Both the position numbers and the translations under genes were made by a program. A model generated the notes under the pieces. It did not search any database. It had not been told where the DNA came from and saw only the letters and a program-made list of their open reading frames with translations. From NCBI GenBank assembly GCA_025455005.1, contig JALONH010000001.1, positions 1 through 64,000 of the forward strand: a DNA stretch of 64,000 nt, read 5' to 3'. Positions 56,565 to 64,000 of this stretch are shown here, in pieces; positions within the stretch are counted from its first letter, which is position 1, and each line of letters opens with the position of its first letter. The DNA comes from Cytophagaceae bacterium. GTDB lineage: Bacteria > Bacteroidota > Bacteroidia > Cytophagales > Cytophagaceae.

Positions 56565-56638
56565 GCAAATATTTATATATTTGGAATGAATAGAAATATT
56601 TATAGGTAAGTGTTATCATATTTAGTTTGCTCAACTAC

Positions 56639-57616
56639 ATGAAAAAAGTATATTCCTTTTTAATTGTATTTTCTTTCGCTTGTGTTACCCAAACAACATT
56701 TGCACAACAAAGCTTTAAGAAAAACAGATATTTCAGTATAGGCGGATGCCTTAACGCGATGAACTATGTAGGGGATTTGGATCCAGGTCCCAGCTTTTTA
56801 AGCCCAAGTATAAAATTTACACGATATAACTTTGGAATTACGGCATTATACAGAATCCAGCCGCGCGTTTCATTAAGAGGTACATTCTCGTACGGTCGTT
56901 TTAAAGGGTCGGATGCGGAATCGTCAAATTTTGATGACAAAAACGTAAACCGTTTGTATCGAAATCTTTCTTTTCGCAATCAAGTGTACGAATTTAAATT
57001 TGACGTTGTAGTCGATTTATTCGAAAATAGAGGTAAATATTCAAAGCGCCCAGATTATACACCTTACCTTTTTGCTGGATTAGCTTACTTTCATCATAAT
57101 CCGGAGGGTCTTACCCCAGGAGGATCATGGGTAGACTTAAGAAGTTTAAATACAGAGGGACAGGGTCTAGAAGGTGGAGCAAACCCATATTCACTTCATC
57201 AAATTGCTATACCTTTAGGAATTGGTTTCCGTTATAAATTGGCTAAACACCTGGATTTAGCTTTTGAAATTGGCTGGAGATTTACTACAACAGACTATTT
57301 AGATGATGTTGGAGGCAAATATTATGATAAAGAGAAATTAGCAGCTGCTAATGGCGAACTAGCTGTAGTCATGTCCGATCGTTCGTATGAAGGGTATCTT
57401 TCCAATCCGGAAGTGCAACAATCAGCAAATGAGGATTATGCGCAAGCCATTATATCTCCTTATCCCGGAAGTCCTCAATATCTAAGTATCAACGGTTATG
57501 GTGCCCCTGGTGATCAAAGGGGAGATATTAAAGGAAGACGGGATACCTATATAATAACAGGGTTCCATTTGACGTATATATTACCGGAGAAGGTAATATG
57601 TCCAAAATTCAGATAA
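56639..57616 (+). CDS. DUF6089-type outer-membrane protein
   Basis: This 325-residue protein has a signal peptide (MKKVYSFLIVFSFACV to TFAQQ) and the family pattern SIGGCLNAMNYVGDLDPGP. DVVVDLFENRGKYSKRPDYT and TPYLFAGLAYFHHNPEG follow, and HLDLAFEIGWRFTTTDYLDD near residue 215. The function is unknown; it is probably a small barrel. Such proteins regularly precede uppS-bamA in Bacteroidota. A TATATTTG box (56576-56583) lies upstream, but no -33 element is seen at normal spacing. Confidence 0.85.
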   Translation: MKKVYSFLIVFSFACVTQTTFAQQSFKKNRYFSIGGCLNAMNYVGDLDPGPSFLSPSIKFTRYNFGITALYRIQPRVSLRGTFSYGRFKGSDAESSNFDDKNVNRLYRNLSFRNQVYEFKFDVVVDLFENRGKYSKRPDYTPYLFAGLAYFHHNPEGLTPGGSWVDLRSLNTEGQGLEGGANPYSLHQIAIPLGIGFRYKLAKHLDLAFEIGWRFTTTDYLDDVGGKYYDKEKLAAANGELAVVMSDRSYEGYLSNPEVQQSANEDYAQAIISPYPGSPQYLSINGYGAPGDQRGDIKGRRDTYIITGFHLTYILPEKVICPKFR

Positions 57617-57624
57617 ATAGAAAA

Positions 57625-58329
57625 ATGAAAATCAGTTTTGCTAAAACGATAGTGAAGTCTTTCTTCACTATCGTTTTTGTTTGTTTAGGCCAATGGGCTG
57701 CTGCCCAAGTACACGAGATTGGGCTTAGTGCCGGAGTGTCTGCCTATAGTGGAGATATAATCCAACACATTGATTGGTTGCACCCACGTCCATCCGGTCA
57801 ACTTTTTTATAGAGCAAACTTTACTCACGTCTTTTCTTTAAAAGTGGCCGCAGGCTTAGGTGTTTTAGCCTCATCAGATGAGTCGTATGACAATCCAATG
57901 AACAACCAACGCGGGCATTCCTTTACCACTACGTATAACGAATTAACGGTAATGACTGAATATAATTTCTTAGACTATCGATATAATAGTAAAGACGATG
58001 TCTATCGATTTTCCCCTTATTTTACAATGGGATTAGGTTTATTATCCTTTAATAATGGAATTACACCACCGAATAATGCGGTCAATACCGGTTCCGGTGC
58101 TCCTGTAACTATCCCGTTTGGTGTAGGAATTAAATTTAGAACCCACTCCAATTGGAACTTTCAATGGCAGTTTATTGCCACTAAAACCTTTACAGATGCA
58201 CTGGACGGGTTATATGAATTGCCGTCAAACGTAAAATCGTATTCCAACCCTAATTCATTGGATTGGTACTATTTTACCGGTATCAGTGCCGGATACGTTT
58301 TCTATAAAGTCGATTGTCCTAAAAGATAG
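57625..58329 (+). CDS. DUF6089-type outer-membrane protein, second copy
   Basis: This 234-residue paralogue of the previous gene starts at the ATG at 57625, 8 bp after that gene's stop (an ATG at 57598 would overlap it). The signal peptide ends near WAAAQ. EIGLSAGVSAYSGDIIQHID, VMTEYNFLDYRYNSKDDVYR and SPYFTMGLGLLSFN match the family. The signal-peptide codons contain a perfect terminator-like hairpin (57643-57677), which may reduce expression. The last part overlaps the uppS upstream extension, which was rejected. Confidence 0.8.
   Translation: MKISFAKTIVKSFFTIVFVCLGQWAAAQVHEIGLSAGVSAYSGDIIQHIDWLHPRPSGQLFYRANFTHVFSLKVAAGLGVLASSDESYDNPMNNQRGHSFTTTYNELTVMTEYNFLDYRYNSKDDVYRFSPYFTMGLGLLSFNNGITPPNNAVNTGSGAPVTIPFGVGIKFRTHSNWNFQWQFIATKTFTDALDGLYELPSNVKSYSNPNSLDWYYFTGISAGYVFYKVDCPKR
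57643..57677 (+). terminator. Perfect hairpin with T run inside a signal-peptide coding region
   Basis: AAAACGATAGTGAAG (57643-57657) and CTTCACTATCGTTTT (57663-57677) form a perfect 15-bp stem with a 5-nt loop and are followed by TGTTTGTTT. It has the form of an intrinsic terminator, but lies in codons 7-18 of the second DUF6089 gene. It could attenuate transcription or mark an older gene boundary. Confidence 0.75.
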
Positions 58330-58359
58330 AATTTTCCGCAATTGTCGTTGTTTTTTTAC

Positions 58360-58367
58360 TAAATTTG
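58360..58367 (+). promoter_or_regulatory. Promoter -7 box of uppS-bamA
   Basis: TAAATTTG fits the TAnnTTTG consensus exactly, 11 bp before the uppS ATG. A TTG at 58342-58344 is 15 bp upstream, closer than usual for a -33 element. Confidence 0.5.
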
Positions 58368-58378
58368 CGGCTTGTTCT

Positions 58379-59137
58379 ATGTCAGAATTTCGTCATTTAA
58401 ATACACATCAGATACCTAAGCACATCGCCATCATAATGGATGGGAATGGTCGTTGGGCGAAACAACAAGGGTTTTTGAATAGAATTTTTGGTCATAAGCA
58501 TGCGTTACAATCCGTCCGAGACACCACAGAAGGATGCGTAGAACTAGGGGTTCAATATTTGACCTTATATGCATTTTCAACTGAAAATTGGAATCGTCCT
58601 GCTGAAGAAGTTCAAGCCTTAATGGAATTACTCGTAAATTCATTATTAGATGAAGTTCCCGGTTTGCATAAAAATGGTATCCGAGTGAATGCCATCGGCG
58701 ACTTGACCTCATTGCCATCTGTTTGCCAACAACAATTAAAAGAAGCAATGGCTAAGACACAGCACAATACAAAGCTAACACTAACGTTAGCGTTGAGTTA
58801 TAGTGGGAGAATGGAAATCACACAAGCGTGCAAACAGATAGCTTTACTAGTACAAAAAGGACTTTTGTCTATACAAGATATTTCTGAAAAAACAGTTTCT
58901 GATAATATGTATGACCCTACATTACCGGATCCTGAACTGATGATTCGAACTAGTGGAGAATTCAGAATAAGCAATTTCTTGTTGTGGCAATTAGCCTATA
59001 GTGAATTATTTATTACACCAACTTTATGGCCTGACTTTAGAAAAAAGGATTTGGCAGCGGCTATAGAGGATTATCAAAAAAGAGAGCGTAGGTTTGGGTT
59101 GACCAGCGAACAACTCAACGGGACAAAGGCAGTATGA
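58379..59137 (+). CDS. uppS: Isoprenyl transferase (undecaprenyl diphosphate synthase)
   Basis: This 252-residue cis-prenyltransferase makes the C55 lipid carrier for wall and polysaccharide synthesis. It has HIAIIMDGNGRWAKQQG with the catalytic Asp, TLYAFSTENWNRP, and MIRTSGEFRISNFLLWQLAY near the C-terminus. The ATG at 58379 is the family start; the long in-frame upstream stretch overlaps the previous gene. It overlaps bamA by 4 nt (ATGA). Confidence 0.97.
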   Translation: MSEFRHLNTHQIPKHIAIIMDGNGRWAKQQGFLNRIFGHKHALQSVRDTTEGCVELGVQYLTLYAFSTENWNRPAEEVQALMELLVNSLLDEVPGLHKNGIRVNAIGDLTSLPSVCQQQLKEAMAKTQHNTKLTLTLALSYSGRMEITQACKQIALLVQKGLLSIQDISEKTVSDNMYDPTLPDPELMIRTSGEFRISNFLLWQLAYSELFITPTLWPDFRKKDLAAAIEDYQKRERRFGLTSEQLNGTKAV

Positions 59138-61710
59138 AAAAGTTTTTTTTAGTAGGATTTCTAGTACTCTTGAGTTCTGTAGTGTGGAGTCAATCGAGAT
59201 TTGGAAGTAGACGAACATTTTTTAACGTGGATTATGAAAATCCTCAGCAATATTATATTGGGGGAATTACCGTGTCGGGTGTTGAATTCTTAGATCCGGA
59301 TGCTATTGTAGCATTAACAGGTTTAAAAGTAGGGGATAAGATTAATGTGCCCGGTGAAGATATTTCCAATGCCATTAAAAAATTGTGGGAACAAGGTTTA
59401 ATTGGAGATGTCAGTGTATCGGTATCTAAAGTAGAAGGTAAAACGATTTTCTTGAATTTCGAATTAAAAGAAAGACCTAGATTGTCTCGATTTATATTTG
59501 AGGGAGTAACCAAATCTGAAAAAGAAGATTTAGAAGGTAAAATCGATTTAGCCCGCGGAAACGTCGTTACGGACGCATTGATAAAAAATGCAACATATAA
59601 GATCAGAGAATTCTACTTAGAGAAAGGTTATTACAACGTTGAAGTAACTATACAACCTCCGATTAAGGATACAATTTTAGATAACAATGTTATTCTTAAA
59701 GTAGTCGTCCAAAAAAATAAAAAAGTTCATGTAAATAAAATTTTTATAGAAGGTGATTCTCTACTTTCTCAGAAAGAAATCATTTCAAAAATGAAAAAAA
59801 CAAAACCGTCTCAAGCATCTAATCTGTGGACGGGCTCAAAGATGATTCGTAAAACATACGAAGATGAAAAAGCAGCTGTTATTAATTTTTATAACTCTAA
59901 AGGATATAGAGATGCACAAATCATAACGGATTCCGTTGTGGCTTCTAAACAGGACAAAGTAGATATATATATAACACTGGATGAAGGAAGAAAATATTAT
60001 TTTAGAAACATAGTTTGGAAGGGCAACTATGTTTATACGGATAAGGTATTAAACGAAATATTAGGCATCAAAAAAGGAGATGTTTATAATTTTGAGTTAT
60101 TAGAAAAACGGCTAAGTTTTAATCCATCCGGAGTAGATGTTAGTTCTCTATACTTAGATAATGGATATCTGTTTTTCAGTGTAGATCCGGTAGAAGTTTT
60201 GGTCGAGGGAGATTCGATAGACTTAGAGCTAAGAATATTTGAAGGAGAGCAAGCCCTTATTGATAAAATTGTTATTTCAGGGAATACTAAAACACATGAC
60301 CATGTAATCCAACGAGAGGTAAAAACCTATCCCGGTGATAAGTTTAGTCGATCAGATTTAATTCGCACGCAACGAGAATTAGCTGCCCTTAATTATTTTG
60401 ATAATGAAAGTTTAGGATTAAATCCAATACCTAATCCAACAAAAGGTACGGTAGATGTAGGGTATAGTGTAAAAGAAAAACCGAACGATCAAATAGAGCT
60501 ATCCGGAGGGTATGGAGGGTTCTTTGGATTTGTAGGTACCGTTGGCGTTGTGTTTAATAATTTTTCAGCTAAGAATATAACGAATTTTAAAAAATGGAAT
60601 CCAGTTCCTTCCGGAGATGGACAACGTTTAGCGTTCCGCGTTCAAGCGAATGGTCGTACATTTCAAACCTATTCCGTTTCTTTTACAGAGCCATGGTTAG
60701 GTGGTCGAAAGCCTACTTCATTAAATGTAAGTTTATCCCATTCTGTTCAATCTAGAATGCAACCCGGAGTTCGTCCATTGAAGAAAATTGGTTCTTTACA
60801 AGTGACCAGTTTATCTGTGACTATAGGGAGACGATTAAAATGGCCGGATGAATATTTTAATATATCTCACGGGTTAGCATTTACCCGTTATACCTTGGAT
60901 AACTACGACTTTAGAAATTCATCTCAAGCGCTAGGATTTACTACCGGATATGCTAATAATATAAACTATACTCTCACTATATCAAGGAATAATATAGACA
61001 ACTTCCAATTCCCAACAACAGGTGGTAATATAGCACTAAGTTTAAGCCTAACACCTCCTTACTCAGCGTTCAATGGAGTGAATTATGAGGACCCGAATTT
61101 AGATCCTAAGTTACGTTACCGTTGGGTAGAGTACCATAAGTGGAATTTTGATTTCTCATGGTTTACACCGGTTTGGCAACATGTTAAAAATAATAAAACA
61201 ACGAAGCACAAATTAATCTTCCATACACGTTTTCACTTCGGATTAATCGGTTCATATAATCCACAAGTAGGTATTGGTCCCTTTGAGCGTTTCATAATGG
61301 GGGGTGATGGTTTATCCGGATTTAACTTTTTGTTAGGTTCAGATATCATTGGTCTAAGAGGGTACCTAAATAATACCATTAAACCTAACGACGCTGATCC
61401 AATCAGTGCGGCTGCCGGTGGAATCGCATTTGATAAGTTTGTAGCAGAACTGCGATACCCACTTTCGAATAGTCCGGCATTTTCTATCTTTGTATTAGGC
61501 TTTTTTGAGGCCGGAAATACTTGGGGTAATATTCGAGATATAAATCCGTTTGAAGTATACCGATCAGCCGGTTTTGGTACACGAATCTTTATGCCTGCCT
61601 TTGGATTAATTGGTATAGATTGGGGGGTACCGTTGGATTACGTTCCTGGAACTACAAATCCGGCATTTAAACCACATATTACTTTCTCTATCGGACAACA
61701 AATTCGTTAA
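59134..61710 (+). CDS. bamA: Outer-membrane protein assembly factor BamA
   Basis: This 858-residue Omp85 protein inserts barrels into the outer membrane. It has a signal peptide (residues 1-20), five POTRA domains (about 45-460) and a 16-stranded C-terminal barrel. GGITVSGVEFLDPDAIVALT begins POTRA 1 and DKIVISGNTKTHDHVIQREV begins a later POTRA. The barrel carries FMGGDGLSGF-like loop residues (FERFIMGGDGLSGFNFL) and GLRGYLNN. The final strand ends in ITFSIGQQIR, without the usual terminal Phe. The two periplasmic Skp-like chaperone genes follow immediately. Confidence 0.97.
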   Translation: MKKFFLVGFLVLLSSVVWSQSRFGSRRTFFNVDYENPQQYYIGGITVSGVEFLDPDAIVALTGLKVGDKINVPGEDISNAIKKLWEQGLIGDVSVSVSKVEGKTIFLNFELKERPRLSRFIFEGVTKSEKEDLEGKIDLARGNVVTDALIKNATYKIREFYLEKGYYNVEVTIQPPIKDTILDNNVILKVVVQKNKKVHVNKIFIEGDSLLSQKEIISKMKKTKPSQASNLWTGSKMIRKTYEDEKAAVINFYNSKGYRDAQIITDSVVASKQDKVDIYITLDEGRKYYFRNIVWKGNYVYTDKVLNEILGIKKGDVYNFELLEKRLSFNPSGVDVSSLYLDNGYLFFSVDPVEVLVEGDSIDLELRIFEGEQALIDKIVISGNTKTHDHVIQREVKTYPGDKFSRSDLIRTQRELAALNYFDNESLGLNPIPNPTKGTVDVGYSVKEKPNDQIELSGGYGGFFGFVGTVGVVFNNFSAKNITNFKKWNPVPSGDGQRLAFRVQANGRTFQTYSVSFTEPWLGGRKPTSLNVSLSHSVQSRMQPGVRPLKKIGSLQVTSLSVTIGRRLKWPDEYFNISHGLAFTRYTLDNYDFRNSSQALGFTTGYANNINYTLTISRNNIDNFQFPTTGGNIALSLSLTPPYSAFNGVNYEDPNLDPKLRYRWVEYHKWNFDFSWFTPVWQHVKNNKTTKHKLIFHTRFHFGLIGSYNPQVGIGPFERFIMGGDGLSGFNFLLGSDIIGLRGYLNNTIKPNDADPISAAAGGIAFDKFVAELRYPLSNSPAFSIFVLGFFEAGNTWGNIRDINPFEVYRSAGFGTRIFMPAFGLIGIDWGVPLDYVPGTTNPAFKPHITFSIGQQIR

Positions 61711-61750
61711 GTATCACTTATTGCTAACTTCTTTAATAGCAGCACACTAT

Positions 61751-62290
61751 ATGAGACTTTTCCTTTTGGCATTATTCTTGACCATCGCCTCTTCGTTCAG
61801 TTGGGCGCAAAAGTTTGGCTATATTGATTCCGAATTAATATTAAATCAATTGCCGGAGTATAAAGAAGCTCAAAAGCAATTGAACCAGTTCTCCTTGAAA
61901 TGGCAAAAAGAGGTAGAAGATTTACAAACGCAATTAGATAAATATAAACAAGATTACGAGGCAGAAGAAGTGCTCTTAACGGAGGATATGAAAAAAGAAA
62001 GACAAGACACTATCGCCAATAGAGAAAAGATAATTCGAGATAAACAACGAAACTATTTTGGGTACAATGGAATGTTGTATCTAAAACGACAAGAATTAAT
62101 CAAGCCGGTACAAGACAAAGTGTTTGCAGCAGTAGAAAAAGTAGCAAAAGAAAAAAAATTAGCTATTGTATTTGATAAATCCAGCGCACTCATTATGGTA
62201 TATACAGATCCGATTCATGATTACACCGATTTTGTCTTAGAAGCATTAGGCTTCGGAGATAAAAACGATACTATTCCAAGCAATAAATAA
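61751..62290 (+). CDS. OmpH/Skp-family periplasmic chaperone, copy 1
   Basis: This 179-residue protein has a signal peptide cut near FSWAQ, then KFGYIDSELILNQLPEYKEA, the OmpH start. A long coiled coil (about residues 40-120) and the closing KKLAIVFDKSSALIMVYTD sheet follow. Skp-type trimers hold unfolded outer-membrane proteins for BamA. The ATG at 61751 is chosen by the signal peptide. It lies 40 bp after bamA and 29 bp before its paralogue. Confidence 0.93.
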   Translation: MRLFLLALFLTIASSFSWAQKFGYIDSELILNQLPEYKEAQKQLNQFSLKWQKEVEDLQTQLDKYKQDYEAEEVLLTEDMKKERQDTIANREKIIRDKQRNYFGYNGMLYLKRQELIKPVQDKVFAAVEKVAKEKKLAIVFDKSSALIMVYTDPIHDYTDFVLEALGFGDKNDTIPSNK

Positions 62291-62319
62291 ACTATACAAT
62301 TTCCCTTAATATCAATCCC

Positions 62320-62997
62320 ATGAAAAAAACGATTTCTTCTATAGTGTTTGTAGTTTCTATACTACTATCTTATTGTGTTATGGCGCAGACCCATGATACA
62401 CATATAAAAATTGGTTATACGAATGTTGAATATATTTTAAGCCGTTTACCGGAAGCAAAACAAATTGAAGCGGATTTAAAAGCATATGAAAAACTATTAG
62501 AAACTCAGTTAGAATCCAAATATCAAGAGTATCAAAAAAAATTAGAAGACTATCAAGCTCAAGTTGCTAGTGGTTTGATGCCTCCTTCAGTTAAAGCGGA
62601 TAAAGAGCGGGAGTTGCTGAATCTACAAACTTCAATCCGAGAGTTTGAACAAAATGCTGAACAAGACTTGCAAAACAAACAAGTAACTTTATTAGAACCT
62701 GTATTGAAAAAAGTACAAGACGCGATAGATAAAGTAGCGGCCGCAAATAATTATACTTATATCTTTAGCTCACATACTGATTTCGGTGGATCCGCTATCA
62801 TATTGTATGCTAAAAACAAAGAGAAGGACGACATTTCGGATACAGTATTAAAAGAGTTGGGTGTAGACGTTACCGCAACCGGCACCACTGGAACTACCAC
62901 CACCGGTACTCCGACAACCGGTACCACTACAACTCCTAAGCCGACCACTACGGGCACTACCACTACGACGCCGTCATCTGGCATTCCAAAAAAATAA
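62320..62997 (+). CDS. OmpH/Skp-family periplasmic chaperone, copy 2, with Thr-rich tail
   Basis: This 225-residue paralogue has a signal peptide (to VMAQ), KIGYTNVEYILSRLPEAKQI, a coiled coil and an NNYTYIFSSHTDFGGSAIIL sheet. It then carries a C-terminal low-complexity tail of about 40 residues made of Thr, Gly and Pro (TTGTPTTGTTTT-like), absent from copy 1. The tail could be O-glycosylated or a spacer, which is a guess. A terminator follows at 63010-63035. Confidence 0.93.
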   Translation: MKKTISSIVFVVSILLSYCVMAQTHDTHIKIGYTNVEYILSRLPEAKQIEADLKAYEKLLETQLESKYQEYQKKLEDYQAQVASGLMPPSVKADKERELLNLQTSIREFEQNAEQDLQNKQVTLLEPVLKKVQDAIDKVAAANNYTYIFSSHTDFGGSAIILYAKNKEKDDISDTVLKELGVDVTATGTTGTTTTGTPTTGTTTTPKPTTTGTTTTTPSSGIPKK

Positions 62998-63009
62998 TTA
63001 ATTAAATGG

Positions 63010-63035
63010 AAGCCTCATAACATGAGGCTTTTTTT
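63010..63035 (+). terminator. Terminator of the bamA-skp operon
   Basis: AAGCCTCAT (63010-63018) pairs with ATGAGGCTT (63022-63030) around AAC and is followed by a T run directly before the next start codon (63036). Confidence 0.92.
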
Positions 63036-63902
63036 ATGAAAAAAAGAATTGCAGTAATTTCTCCTTCAGCCAAGCCGGAAAAAAAACGACTTTCACAAAA
63101 TATAAAAACACTACAACGTTTTTATGATATCACGTTAACGCGCCCTACAGATTCTGCCGTTTCCTATTTTAGCGCAAACGATTCGAGTCGTTTAGCAGAA
63201 TTACAAGCAGCTTGGGATTCGACTCTATATGATTTTATTTGGATGAGTAGAGGAGGGCATGGCATCACGAGGATTTTAGATGACCTAAACTGGAAAGCAT
63301 TTAAAAAACACCCTAAAGGATTTATCGGCTTTAGTGATGGAACTGCACTCCATATTGCACTTAATAACATGGGGTATTCTTCTGTTCATGCCCCTATGGT
63401 GGCACAACTTCACCAGCCCGAACTTCACTCATCCCTTACGGCATTACATTCTATTTTAGAAGGTAATACGATTACTTATCGCTTACCCAAATGTTCCTAT
63501 CAAAAGGAAGGCAAAGTGAAGGCCCCAATCGTTGGAGGAAATTTAACTTTAATAGTAGCATCTTTGGGTACAGAAACTGAAATCATTACAAAAGGAAAAA
63601 TATTATTTATAGAAGAAGTAGGTGAAGCAGCCTACAGAATCGACCGACTTATGGTTCAGTTGTCCAGAGCCGGCAAATTAAAGGGTTTAAAAGGCGTTTT
63701 AATAGGCTCTCTTACCGACTGTACGAATGAAAAGGAATTCGGCTCTACTGCTCTTGAGATTATATGGACGTATGTTAAAGACTTGAATGTTCCGGTGTAT
63801 AGCCAATTCCCTGCAGGTCATGGAGTGCCTAATGTGCCTTTAATTTTGGGAAGAACAGGACGTTTTCACGTCCGAAACAATGGGCTTGAAATGGAGTATT
63901 AG
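63036..63902 (+). CDS. LD-carboxypeptidase-like serine peptidase (S66 family)
   Basis: This 288-residue S66 protein is of the LdcA/MccF type. The N-terminus IAVISPSAKPEKK fits the family. The nucleophile Ser is in GFIGFSDGTALHIAL (about residues 95-109). The Glu is in LFIEEVGEAAYRIDR and the His in QFPAGHGVPN near residue 265. LdcA trims cell-wall tetrapeptides for recycling and MccF cleaves microcin C; the role here is not decided. It begins right after the terminator, and its stop overlaps the stop of a convergent gene. In many Bacteroidota murI occupies this place. Confidence 0.9.
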   Translation: MKKRIAVISPSAKPEKKRLSQNIKTLQRFYDITLTRPTDSAVSYFSANDSSRLAELQAAWDSTLYDFIWMSRGGHGITRILDDLNWKAFKKHPKGFIGFSDGTALHIALNNMGYSSVHAPMVAQLHQPELHSSLTALHSILEGNTITYRLPKCSYQKEGKVKAPIVGGNLTLIVASLGTETEIITKGKILFIEEVGEAAYRIDRLMVQLSRAGKLKGLKGVLIGSLTDCTNEKEFGSTALEIIWTYVKDLNVPVYSQFPAGHGVPNVPLILGRTGRFHVRNNGLEMEY

Positions 63903-64000
63903 TCTTTCGTTTTTCGCGCTGCCTTTATAGAGTCAATATTTTTGAGCCCCAGGCGTTCGTTGTATTGCACTTTGTATTTACTTTTTACTTCAGAAGACCT
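63899..64000 (-). CDS. C-terminal end of an unidentified gene (cut by window edge)
   Basis: On the minus strand an open frame runs from the window edge to a TAA at 63899-63901, giving 33 residues that end LGLKNIDSIKAARKTKD. It is lysine-rich and unrecognised. The stop overlaps the TAG of the S66 gene, the same close convergent packing seen elsewhere here. Its reality is likely because no stop interrupts the frame, but the stretch is short. Confidence 0.5.
   Translation of the reverse strand, partial: RSSEVKSKYKVQYNERLGLKNIDSIKAARKTKD

Noticed and set aside
58286-58378. Upstream extension of uppS
   Set aside because: It overlaps the previous gene and crosses a strong TAAATTTG promoter box; the family starts at the ATG at 58379.
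1-64000. tRNA genes or insertion sequences
   Set aside because: No cloverleaf with a GTTCRA T-arm and no transposase was recognised on reading the gaps; a covariance-model search would be decisive.

Overview
The window reads as AT-rich chromosomal DNA of a Bacteroidota bacterium. The evidence is the promoter style (TTTG-N20-TAnnTTTG), the almost complete lack of Shine-Dalgarno sites, the many SPII lipoproteins and outer-membrane barrels, an HAE1-type RND pump, the rpsU-xer-hpf and nadK-DUF6089-uppS-bamA-skp-skp neighbourhoods, and a long type II-C Cas9. The class cannot be fixed from sequence alone; Chitinophagia, Saprospiria or Cytophagia would all fit.

Region 1 (1-9150) is a type II-C CRISPR-Cas locus of unusual layout. 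On the minus strand it runs cas9, an AAA_14/DUF4143 ATPase, a decayed second cas9 tail, a small membrane protein, cas1 and cas2. The 3' end of a CRISPR array with 46-47-nt repeats runs convergently into cas2. A tracrRNA with a perfect 15-nt anti-repeat lies divergently just upstream of cas9. The ATPase gene sits between two direct copies of the last 39 nt of the cas9 reading frame. Related long palindromes lie upstream of the ATPase and downstream of the membrane-protein gene. Behind the tracrRNA lie about 490 bp of apparently decayed DNA and then three tandem copies of a ~250-bp 'cacagag' repeat.

Region 2 (9155-19431, all minus) is housekeeping: a saccharopine/lysine-ketoglutarate reductase-type enzyme, an ArnT-like glycosyltransferase, a PAP2 phosphatase, a small conserved protein, gltX, ridA, a DUF748 protein and a K+-type membrane pyrophosphatase.

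Region 3 (19676-31011) holds a tripartite RND efflux operon, envelope lipoproteins and several outer-membrane barrels, including a divergent pair with abutting 5' ends and a tandem lipoprotein pair with collagen-like motifs. Region 4 (31189-40870) holds a LOG-family protein, a kynurenine-to-quinolinate operon (3-HAO, kynureninase, KMO), a secreted three-gene set with a PhoX/DUF839 protein, rsmI, pterin dehydratase and a THUMP-like methyltransferase.

Region 5 (40932-46479, minus) is a nucleotide-sugar operon (ugd, UDP-xylose synthase, a second UDP-sugar dehydrogenase, rfbB, rfbA) supplying precursors for surface polysaccharide. Region 6 (46658-64000) carries a truncated receiver domain, an acyl-CoA dehydrogenase, rpsU-xer-hpf, metK, an RsmI paralogue, pdxJ, yqeY, cvpA, hydrolases, nadK, two DUF6089 proteins, uppS, bamA, two OmpH/Skp chaperones and an S66 peptidase. 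No tRNA, rRNA or intact insertion sequence was seen.

The best candidate for something undescribed is the cas9-ATPase-cas9 tail-membrane protein arrangement with its palindromes. A perfect terminator-like hairpin inside a signal-peptide coding region (57643-57677) is the second.
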